DNA of 33,539 bases from Candidatus Bathycorpusculum sp. (GTDB taxonomy: Archaea > Thermoproteota > Bathyarchaeia > Bathyarchaeales > Bathycorpusculaceae). Positions 6,086-14,020 of the stretch are shown here, one piece after another. Position numbers and translations under genes: made by a program. Where the stretch lies: positions 1 through 33,539 of the forward strand of contig WQYG01000012.1 in assembly GCA_009781395.1 (NCBI GenBank), in the 5' to 3' direction. Below the pieces are notes generated by a model. That model saw only the letters and a list, made by a program, of their open reading frames with translations, searched no databases and was not told where the DNA came from. Position 1 is the first letter of the stretch. Every line of letters starts with the position of its first letter.

Positions 6086-7405
6086 TTGGATTTAAGAAGT
6101 TTCATTGAGTCACTTAAGAAAAGTGGCGAGTTAACAAATATTACAGAGTCAGTTTCCGTGGAGTATGAGTTGGCAGGTATAATTAATGCGTTAGGGGAAA
6201 AACCTGTTTTTTTTGAGAATGTTAAAGAAGCGGCTGTTCCGGTTGTTGCAGGGTTGGTTTCGTCTAAAGAGCTTATTTGTCGTTCACTTGGTATAACCAA
6301 AGAGCAATTGTTGCCAAAGCTTTCCTTAGCTATTGATAAACCCATTGAACCAAACTTGGTAGAGGAAGCGGTTTGTCAAGAAGTTGTATACGTAAATGAT
6401 GATGTTGATTTAACAAAGTTGCCAATTATGCGGTATACGGATAAGGATGGGGGGAAATATGTTGCTTCAGCGGTTTCTATAATTAAAGATCCTCAAACAG
6501 GTCAGCGGAACATGTGTTTTCATCGGCTTTTGCTTAAAGATAAAAATCATTTTGTTGCCCGTATAGTTGAAAATCGTGGAACAGATAGTGCGTTAAAGAA
6601 AGCTGGAGGAGAGTTAGATATTGCTATATGTGTGGGTAATTCTACGGCTGTTCTTCTTGCAGCGGCTACTTCGCTTCCAACAGGTGTTGATGAGTTAGGT
6701 ATGGCTAATGCTCTTGAAAAAACAGATCTAGTTAAATGTAAAACGGTGGATCTTGAAGTTCCGGCTGAGTCTGAATTTGTGTTTGAAGGCAAAATTATTA
6801 ATGAGAAAGCCACTGAGGGGCCTTTTCTTGATTTAACAGGTGTAGTTGACCGTATACGTCAGCAACCGGTAATTGAAATTAAATGTGTGACTCATCGTAA
6901 AAATCCAATTTATCAAACTATTTTAGCGGGTAAAAATGAGCACAAGTTTTTGATGGGTATGCCTAAGGAGCCTACAATTTACAATGAAGTAAATAAGGTG
7001 TGTCAATGTAAGGATGTTTACATCACGCCGGGAGGTTGTAGTTGGTTGCATGCGGTGGTGCAAATTCGTAAGACTCATGCAGATGATGGTAGGAAAGCTA
7101 TTTTGGCTGCGTTTGAAGGGCATAAATCTTTGAAACATATAGTTGTTGTAGAGGAGGACATTAACATTTATGACCCTCATGATGTTGAGTGGGCAATTTC
7201 AACACGGTTTCAAGCGGATAGAAATCTAGTTGTGTTGTCAAATCAGCCGGGATCTAGTCTTGATCCTTCAGGTGATCTCTCAGAGGGTAAAAAGGCTACA
7301 ACTGCCAAAGCAGGACTAGATGCAACAACCCCAATTGTGACCACCGGAAAAGGTTTCAAAAAAGAAGACTATATCAAAGTGGATCTAAACAAATATTGTA
7401 AATAA
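6086..7405 (+). CDS. UbiD-family anhydromevalonate phosphate decarboxylase
   Basis: In the modified archaeal mevalonate pathway this enzyme decarboxylates trans-anhydromevalonate 5-phosphate to isopentenyl phosphate using prenylated FMN and a divalent metal. The protein matches the UbiD family: N-terminal LRSFIESLKKSGELTNI, central DLEVPAESEFVFEGKI, and the C-terminal HIVVVEEDINIYDPHDVEWA with DPSGDLSEGKKATTAKAG. The supplied ORF starts at 6014, but its first 24 residues (MKVVGFSKSYKREL...) do not fit; the TTG at 6086 (LDLRSFIESL) is the likely start, giving 439 codons. Its place between mevalonate kinase and the dehydratase subunits separates it from quinone-pathway UbiD. A UbiX for prenyl-FMN must be elsewhere. 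Confidence 0.87.
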   Translation: MDLRSFIESLKKSGELTNITESVSVEYELAGIINALGEKPVFFENVKEAAVPVVAGLVSSKELICRSLGITKEQLLPKLSLAIDKPIEPNLVEEAVCQEVVYVNDDVDLTKLPIMRYTDKDGGKYVASAVSIIKDPQTGQRNMCFHRLLLKDKNHFVARIVENRGTDSALKKAGGELDIAICVGNSTAVLLAAATSLPTGVDELGMANALEKTDLVKCKTVDLEVPAESEFVFEGKIINEKATEGPFLDLTGVVDRIRQQPVIEIKCVTHRKNPIYQTILAGKNEHKFLMGMPKEPTIYNEVNKVCQCKDVYITPGGCSWLHAVVQIRKTHADDGRKAILAAFEGHKSLKHIVVVEEDINIYDPHDVEWAISTRFQADRNLVVLSNQPGSSLDPSGDLSEGKKATTAKAGLDATTPIVTTGKGFKKEDYIKVDLNKYCK

Positions 7406-7411
7406 ATAAGG

Positions 7412-8641
7412 ATGATGAAGGCGAGGAGTAATAGTAGTATGGAGTTAACTAAGCAAGAACAGGCAATGTTAGACGGTAAGGAAGGCTATGCTGTACGTAA
7501 AAGCATGGAAATCCTAGTTGCTTTAGGTGAAATTTTTGATGCAAAAAACTTGATTGATGTGGGTAGTGTTCAAGTTGCGGGGGTTTCGTATCATAATTTG
7601 GGTGATGCGGGTTTAGAGTTTTTGGATTCTCTTGCAAAGGATGGTAAAGTTAGGGTTTTAACTACGCTTAATCCGGCAGGTATGGATCTTGAGAATTGGC
7701 AGCAATTGGGCATAACTGCAGAGTTTGCGGAAAAGCAGAATCTGGTTATTGATGCTTTTCAACGTATGGGCATACTGGTTAGTTGTACTTGTACGCCGTA
7801 TCTTATTGGGAATCTTCCTTTGTATGGGGAGCATATTGCGTGGTCTGAGAGCAGTGCTGTAACGTTTGCTAACTCTGTTTTAGGGGCACGTACAAACCGG
7901 GAAGGGGGGCCGTCAGCTTTAGCAGCTGCATTTGTAGGTAAAACGCCTTGTTATGGTTTGCATCTTGATGAAAACCGTGTGCCGGAGGTGCATGTTCAAG
8001 TTGAAACAGAACTCTCCAAACTGTCAGATTGGGGAGCGTTAGGTTATGCTGTGGGTAAGAAAGCTGAAAATCAGATTCCATACTTAACAGGTATCAAAAC
8101 AGCTCAACTTGATGAACTGAAAAGTTTTTGTGCTTCAACAGTTACTTATGGCACTAAACCCTTATTTTACATAAAAGGCATAACGCCCGGTGCAGATAAG
8201 CAAGTTCAACCTAAAGAGACTGTTACAATTAAAGCAGAGGACATAAAAAACGCGTATGATAGCATTAATGATAATGTTGAAGAAATTGATTTTGTATGTG
8301 TTGGTTGTCCTCATTGTTCAATTAAAGAAATTCAAGAAATCGCAGATTTAATTGAGGGTAAAAAGGTTAAAGGGGACGTAGAGTTGTGGGTGGCAACTTC
8401 TCGAACAGTTAAGCATCTGGCAGATAAACGGGGTTACACAGCAATTATTGAGGCTGCGGGAGGTAAATTTGCATGTGACACCTGTATGGCAGTTGCACCT
8501 CTAAAAGGCAGATTCAAAGCTTTAGCAACTACCTCAGCTAAGGGTTGTTTTTATTCAAGACATAATCTTATGAAAACTAAAATGGGCAGCATGAAAGAAT
8601 GTATTAAAGCAGCGGTGAGTGGAAAATGGAACAGCAATTAA
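7412..8641 (+). CDS. Phosphomevalonate dehydratase large subunit (aconitase X catalytic part)
   Basis: With the small subunit it dehydrates mevalonate 5-phosphate to trans-anhydromevalonate 5-phosphate using an Fe-S cluster. The sequence belongs to the aconitase-X (AcnX) family; candidate cluster or active-site cysteines are in SCTCTPYLIGNLP, CVGCPHCSIKEI and KFACDTCMAVAPLKGR. The family opening MELTKQEQAMLDG begins at codon 10, so the ATG at 7439 is an alternative start; the first ATG lies directly behind AAGGA with almost no spacing. The end overlaps the small-subunit gene by 16 bases, the usual coupled arrangement. It follows the decarboxylase by six bases. Confidence 0.9.
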   Translation: MMKARSNSSMELTKQEQAMLDGKEGYAVRKSMEILVALGEIFDAKNLIDVGSVQVAGVSYHNLGDAGLEFLDSLAKDGKVRVLTTLNPAGMDLENWQQLGITAEFAEKQNLVIDAFQRMGILVSCTCTPYLIGNLPLYGEHIAWSESSAVTFANSVLGARTNREGGPSALAAAFVGKTPCYGLHLDENRVPEVHVQVETELSKLSDWGALGYAVGKKAENQIPYLTGIKTAQLDELKSFCASTVTYGTKPLFYIKGITPGADKQVQPKETVTIKAEDIKNAYDSINDNVEEIDFVCVGCPHCSIKEIQEIADLIEGKKVKGDVELWVATSRTVKHLADKRGYTAIIEAAGGKFACDTCMAVAPLKGRFKALATTSAKGCFYSRHNLMKTKMGSMKECIKAAVSGKWNSN

Positions 8642-9021
8642 AAGGAAGAATAATTTATAAAGGAAAAGCCGAAGGCGAAGCTCTAGTTACCAATATGCCT
8701 ATAAGCTTCTTTGGCGGCGTAGACCCCAACACAGGTATAGTACTTGAAAAAGGCCACGAACTAGAAGGCCTAAGCGTCAAAAATAAAATTTTAGTATTCC
8801 CTCAAGGCAAAGGCAGCACTGTAGGCAGCTACACCCTATACCGTATGAAGAAAAACAACACAGCCCCCCTAGGCATGATAAACAAGGAAACCGAAACCAT
8901 CGTCGCAGTCGGCGCCATCATAAGCGAAATCCCCTTCATAGACAAAATAGACACCACAAAAATCAAAACAGGCAACAAAATCACCATAGAAAACGAAAAC
9001 ATACACATAATAACACACTAA
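8626..9021 (+). CDS. Phosphomevalonate dehydratase small subunit (DUF126, aconitase X swivel part)
   Basis: Partner of the preceding gene; AcnX small subunits supply the swivelling domain that closes the active site. The 131-aa protein shows the family pattern GRIIYKGKAEGEALVT, PISFFGGVDPNTG and LVFPQGKGSTVGSYTLYRM, the last carrying the conserved glycine/serine loop. It is the final gene of the mevalonate operon. Its coding strand is strikingly A/C-rich, in contrast with the G/T-rich first genes of the same operon, but motifs are intact, so this is a base-composition effect and not decay. Confidence 0.9.
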   Translation: MEQQLKGRIIYKGKAEGEALVTNMPISFFGGVDPNTGIVLEKGHELEGLSVKNKILVFPQGKGSTVGSYTLYRMKKNNTAPLGMINKETETIVAVGAIISEIPFIDKIDTTKIKTGNKITIENENIHIITH

Positions 9022-9697
9022 CCACCCTCCTCCTCTTCAACCCCACATATACCACACCACAAACAAACAAATCCTTACAAACTAAAACCCTCAAAAAAAA
9101 TACATAGCCACATCAGAGTTTAACCTCCATAACGACATAAACACTGTTTGTTTGAAACCATTTTTCAATTAACACCCATAATAACACGTTCATTAATAGA
9201 GTAACCTTGTTTCTTTGAACTCTTAAAAACAGGACATAAACAAATTACACCTACAACACCCTTACAAACATTGAAAATTAAAAAACCATATTTTTCAACC
9301 CCACCACAATCACCTCAACTCCAGATATAGATACAAAATTCCGCAGTGTTTTGCACATATAGTTTTTTACTGCACAGGTGTGCGTCAATTTTTCATGCGC
9401 TGATTTTATGTATGTGCAAATTATGTGCCACACACGAAAACAGCTAAAAGTATTAAAAAAATATCTCGACATATTTTTTATAACATACAGTTTTACGTAA
9501 ATAACTGGATTAACTTTTTAAAAAATAAATTTTATTAAAGGTTTTAATTCAGGATGTTGTATGTGTCAAAAAGTTGTAGAGTTTAAGAGGGAATAGGCGC
9601 GCTAACAAGACAAGTCTTACGATTATCTTGCAGCAGTATTCATTAAAACCTCACATTTATCGCTGAGGCACTACCACCCTAAAAAGATGATTGTTTG
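9022..9697. other. Convergent spacer with no supported gene
   Basis: The spacer lies between the dehydratase small subunit (plus) and the YciI-like gene (minus). It is AC-rich to about 9120, then mixed. A 9-bp inverted pair TTGCACATA (9351-9359) and TATGTGCAA (9411-9419) flanks about 50 bases, possibly a transcript structure. The 64-codon minus ORF at 9278-9472 has an unnatural composition. No tRNA or other RNA fold was recognised. Confidence 0.5.
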
Positions 9698-9997
9698 CTA
9701 CAACAAATAATTGTTGTCCTTATTACCAACGCGTAATGTAAAAAGCTTATACGTTGCATACCCCTCTGCAACAAACGGTTCAGACTTGCAAATTGCTTCG
9801 GCCTCTTCATAACTTTCAGCGTTAAAAACGATCATACCTGCTACGCCGGGATACCCTTTAGTTGCCCCACAGAGAACTAGTTGTCCTGCAACATCCAATT
9901 TTTTTATATACTCTACGTGCTTTATAACCATCGCTTTGTTAATTTTGTTGTACGATTTGCCTCTTTCAATTAACATGACATAAGTCAACTTTTCCAT
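9698..9997 (-). CDS. YciI-like (YCII-related domain) protein
   Basis: Small alpha/beta-barrel protein of about 99 aa. Features of the family are LTYVMLIERGKSYNK, then LVLCGATKGYPGVAGMIVFNA and the terminal acid-Pro motif SEPFVAEGYATYKLFTLRV. The ATG at MEKLTYVML has an AGGT SD and fits the family; the 21 extra track codons run back into the upstream gene. Biochemical roles of YciI proteins are poorly known; some have a His-Asp pair proposed to be catalytic, but I cannot confirm one here beyond the HVEYIKKLD segment. It lies 16 bases downstream of another small alpha/beta-type protein, suggesting an operon and possibly hetero-assembly. Confidence 0.75.
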   Translation of the reverse strand: MEKLTYVMLIERGKSYNKINKAMVIKHVEYIKKLDVAGQLVLCGATKGYPGVAGMIVFNAESYEEAEAICKSEPFVAEGYATYKLFTLRVGNKDNNYLL

Positions 9998-10013
9998 ATC
10001 AGTACCTGCCGAA

Positions 10014-10319
10014 TTAGTAACTTTGTACAACAGAGTAAATATTGCTTTTACAGGTGTCAAAGTTAAGAAATGAGTAAAACTTTTCAGCTAACTCATTTTT
10101 ATCGTTTTGTGACAATTCCAAAAAAGCATTAAGAGTATCCATTGTTTCAAACGTTACAGAATCTGCCCATGTATCACCTTCAACAAGTAGTTGAAATGAA
10201 ACATAGCCCTTTTGTTTTGAAACATACTCTTTGACTAGTTTTTCTATTGCAAGTAAAAAGTCTGGAACCGATACACCGTCATTTAGCTTGTAGGTGTTGG
10301 AAAAAACGGCATTAGACAT
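10014..10319 (-). CDS. Small predicted dimeric alpha/beta-barrel protein (101 aa)
   Basis: Not firmly recognised. The pattern of a first beta strand (VFSNTYKLNDG), a long helix (VPDFLLAIEKLVKEYVSKQ), then GYVSFQLLVEGDTWADSVTFETMDTLNAFLE and a final helix is that of ABM/stress-responsive dimeric alpha-beta barrels. The start MSNAVFSNTY has GGAGAT eight bases upstream; the longer track ORF would begin inside the TATA box. It is the first gene of a two-gene unit with the YciI-like protein. Known relatives act as oxygenases, heme proteins or without known enzyme activity, so no reaction is assigned. Confidence 0.7.
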   Translation of the reverse strand: MSNAVFSNTYKLNDGVSVPDFLLAIEKLVKEYVSKQKGYVSFQLLVEGDTWADSVTFETMDTLNAFLELSQNDKNELAEKFYSFLNFDTCKSNIYSVVQSY

Positions 10320-10404
10320 AACTGAGATCTCCGTTCCACCGTTTAGGTTTATGACACACTTTTTCAAGTACACCATCCCGAATAATACTGCAACAGTATA
10401 ACAC

Positions 10405-10414
10405 ATTATAAAAG
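10405..10414 (-). promoter_or_regulatory. TATA box of the alpha/beta-barrel gene pair
   Basis: Minus-strand CTTTTATAAT lies about 90 bases before the MSNAV start and predicts a leader of some 65 bases. It overlaps the longer start proposed by the ORF track, arguing against that start. Confidence 0.45.
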
Positions 10415-10461
10415 TTTTTCATGGTGTTGTTGCGCTGATTTTTGGTTTTACTCACTTTATT

Positions 10462-10848
10462 TTACCTTATTTTTTTGCGATTACCGTTTTTATCAAAATT
10501 TTTTCTTAAGGCCTTTTCAGTGGGAATAATTGACCCTATGAGAAAAAATGTTTGAATTACTACAAGTATACATCCGAAAGTACTCACATCAGGGGCTTCT
10601 TTTCCTACTACAAAAAACATGGCACTTACCGATAGAGGAAACATAATTAGTCCAATGGTTTGCCAGAGTTTTCCGCAATAATTATGGGCAAATTTCCATG
10701 TATCCTTGTTTTTCATAGACATGTTGGTGCGATACCCAAATATGACGTTAATTTTAGCAGGAGCTTTTTTAACAAAAAAGCTACCAAACCCAATCATCAT
10801 TAAAGGGATAAATAACGACACAAATAACATAAAAATCCAAAAAGCCAT
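10462..10848 (-). CDS. SdpI-family integral membrane protein
   Basis: This 128-aa protein has about three membrane helices. It carries the SdpI hallmark FGYRTNMSMKNKDTWKFAHNYCGKL between the first and second helices (family pattern GYRTxxSMKNxxTWxFAxxYxGK). SdpI is the immunity/signal-transducing protein against the Bacillus toxin SdpC, but most homologues are of unknown function. It follows an anchored protein gene by 18 bases; the two are probably co-transcribed. The C-terminus is basic (KALRKNFDKNGNRKKIR), so cytoplasmic. Confidence 0.85.
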   Translation of the reverse strand: MAFWIFMLFVSLFIPLMMIGFGSFFVKKAPAKINVIFGYRTNMSMKNKDTWKFAHNYCGKLWQTIGLIMFPLSVSAMFFVVGKEAPDVSTFGCILVVIQTFFLIGSIIPTEKALRKNFDKNGNRKKIR

Positions 10849-10866
10849 AGAAGAAACAACTCTTGT

Positions 10867-11331
10867 TTACTCGTCTATAACATAACCTCTATCCATTGCA
10901 ACAGTCAATTCATTAAATAACGTCATAGTTTTTTCACCGCTACTAAAACTTAGGTAAACATCTTTCCCGTTACCGCGTTCAACTCGTATTGTAGGCGAAG
11001 AGTTTAAACGAACAAACAACAAAGTCTCTCCAAGCGTGTCTGATTTAAAATGCCCCTGCAAAACGCCAAATACGTCAGCCCCATTAACCCTTCTACCAAC
11101 ATCCAGCCCACCCATACTACTCTCTATAAGACATATATCAGTTATATCTGAGAAATCAATTGTTAACCCATACATAGCTTTAATTTGCACACTACTATCA
11201 AAAACCGTTACCTCAGGCTCACTCACACTATAAACCAACGCCACACCAACTACAACAAGCACCACCACCGCAACAATAATACCAACAATACCCACTTTAG
11301 TACTTGCACCATTAACTGAAAAACGCTTCAC
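10867..11331 (-). CDS. Membrane-anchored protein with a PH-like beta domain
   Basis: The 154-aa protein begins at GTG with a GGAG SD eight bases upstream. After a short basic N-terminus, residues about 12-36 form one hydrophobic segment (VGIVGIIVAVVVLVVVGVALVYS). The remainder is beta-rich, with KAMYGLTIDFSDITDICLIE, a middle GHFKSDTLGETLLFVRL and the ending SFSSGEKTMTLFNELT. This order resembles bacterial PH-like domains that often accompany SdpI proteins. Assignment to that fold is inference. It forms a two-gene operon with the downstream SdpI homologue, so a joint envelope role such as sensing or immunity is plausible. Confidence 0.7.
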   Translation of the reverse strand: MKRFSVNGASTKVGIVGIIVAVVVLVVVGVALVYSVSEPEVTVFDSSVQIKAMYGLTIDFSDITDICLIESSMGGLDVGRRVNGADVFGVLQGHFKSDTLGETLLFVRLNSSPTIRVERGNGKDVYLSFSSGEKTMTLFNELTVAMDRGYVIDE

Positions 11332-11370
11332 ACTAACAACTCCATCAAGATAATGTAAACATAAAATAAA

Positions 11371-11380
11371 GTTATAAAAT
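11371..11380 (-). promoter_or_regulatory. TATA box of the PH-like/SdpI operon
   Basis: Minus-strand ATTTTATAAC lies about 40-50 bases upstream of the GTG start, giving a predicted leader of roughly 16 bases that still contains the GGAG ribosome site. Confidence 0.45.
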
Positions 11381-12114
11381 TTTCGTACGTGTTTAGCTTA
11401 CTGAAAAAGTCATGGATAATAGTAGCAAATTTCGCGCCAATACCTGTAATCACTACATAGCACTAAATACACACTAATAAAGATAGAAAAAATACGGCCA
11501 CGCATGTTTTTAAGCTTGACATACCATTTTCCCCTCAAAATATAATTAACTATAAAAAAATAAAGTTTTTCTTTTTTATCATGGTTTTTCCTTTCCATAC
11601 TCGGGGGTTTTGGTTGTTATTTAAAGTGTATTGCGTTTGTTCTATAGTTTGTCAATAGAAATAAGTGGTGGCGGGTTGGTGAGCGTGATTGTCTTTTGTA
11701 GACAAATTTTTTGTAACAAGAGATGCCGGTTGAGTAATAGTGTCTCCAATCGATATAATTTTACTATCAACATTAGGCATATCGACAATTCGTACAGTTA
11801 TAGGCTCCGCTTGATTAACAGTTGGGTTTAGGGGTTAGTAACTCACGTTAAACGTTTGAGGTTTTTTATGGTTTTTAGTCAATAAATAAACTAAAAGTTA
11901 TTTCAAAACATTTAGGTTAAATTTTATGTGTGTGTTGTGTTTCTGTGTCATGATGATGGTTCATCTATCTATCTAGATGTTGGTTTTATCTGCTGTGGAG
12001 AGGTTTTTGTTGGAAATTGGGTTTTTAATGTTAGAGTTGTTTGTTGGTGAAGTCTAGTTTAATAGTTTAAGTAGTGTAAAATTAATTAAGTATATTGATT
12101 TAGTTTAGGCGGTA
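11381..12114. other. Spacer between the SdpI operon and isopentenyl phosphate kinase
   Basis: Divergent spacer. A 62-codon minus ORF (11410-11598) and a 42-60 codon minus frame (11652-11834, containing PITVRIVDMPNVDSKII) are visible. The second reads more like protein than chance but has a stop just upstream and no good start, so it may be a remnant. From 11840 the plus strand is G/T-rich and leads to the promoter of the kinase operon, with TATA-like AT stretches near 12077-12097. No RNA gene was recognised. Confidence 0.4.
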
Positions 12115-12123
12115 ATGATTACA

Positions 12124-12930
12124 ATGAATGATGCACGACCTATTATATTGAAACTTGGGGGTTCAGCCATCACTGATAAAGCGGTGGAGGCATGTCCAAG
12201 AAATGAGTTAATTAACCGTATGGCTGAAGAAGTTAAACGTGCGGATCTTGACAATTTGATTATAGTTCATGGAGGGGGCAGTTTTGGTCATCCGACAGCT
12301 GCAAAGTATGGCATTAAGGAGGGTTTTAAGGAAGGAGATTTAATGCAAAAGTTTGGGTGTGCTGAAACGCATCACATGATGACGGTGCTTAATGGTATTG
12401 TTATGGATGCGTTTATTTTGCACGAGATTCCAGCTGTTAGTGTTGCGCCGTTGAATTGTATGGTAACGGATAATGGTAAAATTAGGACGTTTGATGAGTC
12501 GGCTTTTAAGGCTATGGGTAAATTGATTTTTACGCCGGTAATGTATGGTGATGCGGTTATGGATGAGAAGCTTGGTTTTACTATTCTTAGTGGGGATCAG
12601 CTTGTTACTTATCTTGCGTTGAAGTATAATGCTGAGAGGATTGTTGTTGGGGTTGATACGGATGGTATTTTTGAGGAAGATCCAAAGGTGAATGCTGAAG
12701 CTAAGCCGATAAAGCATTTGAATCTTGCAGAGCTTAAAGCGTTGCAGCCTAAGCTTGGAAAAGCTGATGGGGTAGATGTTACAGGTGGTATGGCGGGGAA
12801 AATTGCGGAGCTTATCCCAGCTGTTGAGGCAGGTATACCTGTTACGGTTACGGGAGCTACGAAAAACTTGTCTATTTACAGAGCCTTAACAGGTCAAAGT
12901 GTATTGGGTACTGTAATAGAGAAGACGTAA
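12124..12930 (+). CDS. Isopentenyl phosphate kinase
   Basis: Phosphorylates isopentenyl phosphate to IPP with ATP, the last step of the archaeal mevalonate variant. The amino-acid kinase fold is clear: PIILKLGGSAITDK at the N-terminus, the diagnostic LIIVHGGGSFGHPTAAKYG with the catalytic histidine, and GVDTDGIFEEDPK with VTGGMAGKI toward the C-terminus. The track starts at 12115; the ATG at 12124 sits ten bases from the SD GGCGGT, the better spacing, and gives 268 aa. One base separates it from the isomerase gene. It is the first gene of the second isoprenoid operon. Confidence 0.93.
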   Translation: MNDARPIILKLGGSAITDKAVEACPRNELINRMAEEVKRADLDNLIIVHGGGSFGHPTAAKYGIKEGFKEGDLMQKFGCAETHHMMTVLNGIVMDAFILHEIPAVSVAPLNCMVTDNGKIRTFDESAFKAMGKLIFTPVMYGDAVMDEKLGFTILSGDQLVTYLALKYNAERIVVGVDTDGIFEEDPKVNAEAKPIKHLNLAELKALQPKLGKADGVDVTGGMAGKIAELIPAVEAGIPVTVTGATKNLSIYRALTGQSVLGTVIEKT

Positions 12931-12931
12931 A

Positions 12932-14020
12932 ATGGCTGCAGAGAAAACTGAGAGAAGAAAAGCGGAGCATATTCGGATTTGTCTTGAAGAGAAGGCTCAG
13001 GCAAAGAAGGTGACGGCAGGGTTTGAGGATGTAAAGTTTGTTCATCGTGCTTTGCCGGAAGTTAATCGAGAGGATATTGACCTTTCAACTTTTTTTTTAA
13101 ATAAGTCTTTTGCTGCGCCTTTAATTGTGGGGGCTATGACGGGGGGTACGGAGGAGGCTGTTAGGATTAATCAAAATATTGCGGTAGCTGTTGAAAAGCT
13201 TGGGTTAGGTATGGGTTTGGGGAGTCAAAGAGCGGCTGTTGAGAATTGTGCTCTTGAGAGGACGTATGCTGTTGCGCGTAAGTTTGCTCCGAATGCTTTT
13301 TTGGTTGCTAATATTGGTGGTGTTCAGCTTGTTGAGGGTTATGGAGTAAAAGAGGTTCGTAGGGTTGTTGAAATGATAGATGCTGATGCTGTTGCGATTC
13401 ATCTTAATGCGTTGCAGGAGGCTGTTCAGCCTGAGGGGCAGACTGTGTTTAGGGGGGTTTTGGCAAAGATTTGTGAGGTTGCAGGTGAGTTAGATAAGCC
13501 TGTTATTGTTAAGGAGACTGGTGCAGGTATTTGTGCTGAAGATGCTAAAGCTCTTAGAGAGTCAGGGGTAAAGGCTATTGATGTTGGTGGTGTGGGTGGG
13601 ACTAGTTTTGCTGCGGTGGAATATTTTCGGGGTGAAGAAAGGTTAGGTGAGGCGTTTTGGGATTGGGGTATTCCAACGGTGGTAAGTGTTGTGGAGGTTT
13701 TGCAGTCTGTAGAGTTGCCGGTTATAGCGTCGGGTGGTGTGCGTAGTGGGGCAGATATTGCAAAATCGTTAGCTATGGGGGCGGGTTTGGCAGGTATTAT
13801 TCAGCCGGTGTTGGAAACAGCTGTTAGGGGTAGCCGAGAGACAGAACAGTTTCTTTTGGGTTTAATTGATGAGTTGAAAAATGTTTTATTTCTTGTTGGC
13901 GCAGAAAATGTTTCAGGTTTAGGTAAAGTGCCCCTAGTTATCGGTGGTGAAACTGCGCAGTGGTTAAAAATAAGAGGTTTTAATATAGAGGGTTATGCGC
14001 ATAGAGGAGGAGTATGTTAA
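12932..14020 (+). CDS. fni: Type 2 isopentenyl-diphosphate delta-isomerase
   Basis: Interconverts IPP and DMAPP using reduced FMN and Mg2+. The TIM-barrel motifs are in order: APLIVGAMTGGTEEAVRINQN, GLGSQRAAVEN, the substrate/metal segment HLNALQEAVQPEGQ, IVKETGAGI, the phosphate loop DVGGVGGTSFAAVEYFR and ASGGVRSGADIAKSLAMGAGL. At 362 aa it has normal length and no gaps. It starts one base after the kinase stop and overlaps the prenyl synthase by seven bases, so the three enzymes are probably made together. Confidence 0.95.
   Translation: MAAEKTERRKAEHIRICLEEKAQAKKVTAGFEDVKFVHRALPEVNREDIDLSTFFLNKSFAAPLIVGAMTGGTEEAVRINQNIAVAVEKLGLGMGLGSQRAAVENCALERTYAVARKFAPNAFLVANIGGVQLVEGYGVKEVRRVVEMIDADAVAIHLNALQEAVQPEGQTVFRGVLAKICEVAGELDKPVIVKETGAGICAEDAKALRESGVKAIDVGGVGGTSFAAVEYFRGEERLGEAFWDWGIPTVVSVVEVLQSVELPVIASGGVRSGADIAKSLAMGAGLAGIIQPVLETAVRGSRETEQFLLGLIDELKNVLFLVGAENVSGLGKVPLVIGGETAQWLKIRGFNIEGYAHRGGVC

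Noticed and set aside
9351-9419. tRNA or small RNA between the inverted TTGCACATA arms
   Set aside because: No cloverleaf, and only a 9-bp pairing with a 51-base interior; not enough to call an RNA gene.
9278-9472. 64-codon minus ORF
   Set aside because: Odd composition with many Cys, Phe and Val and no ribosome site; likely chance.
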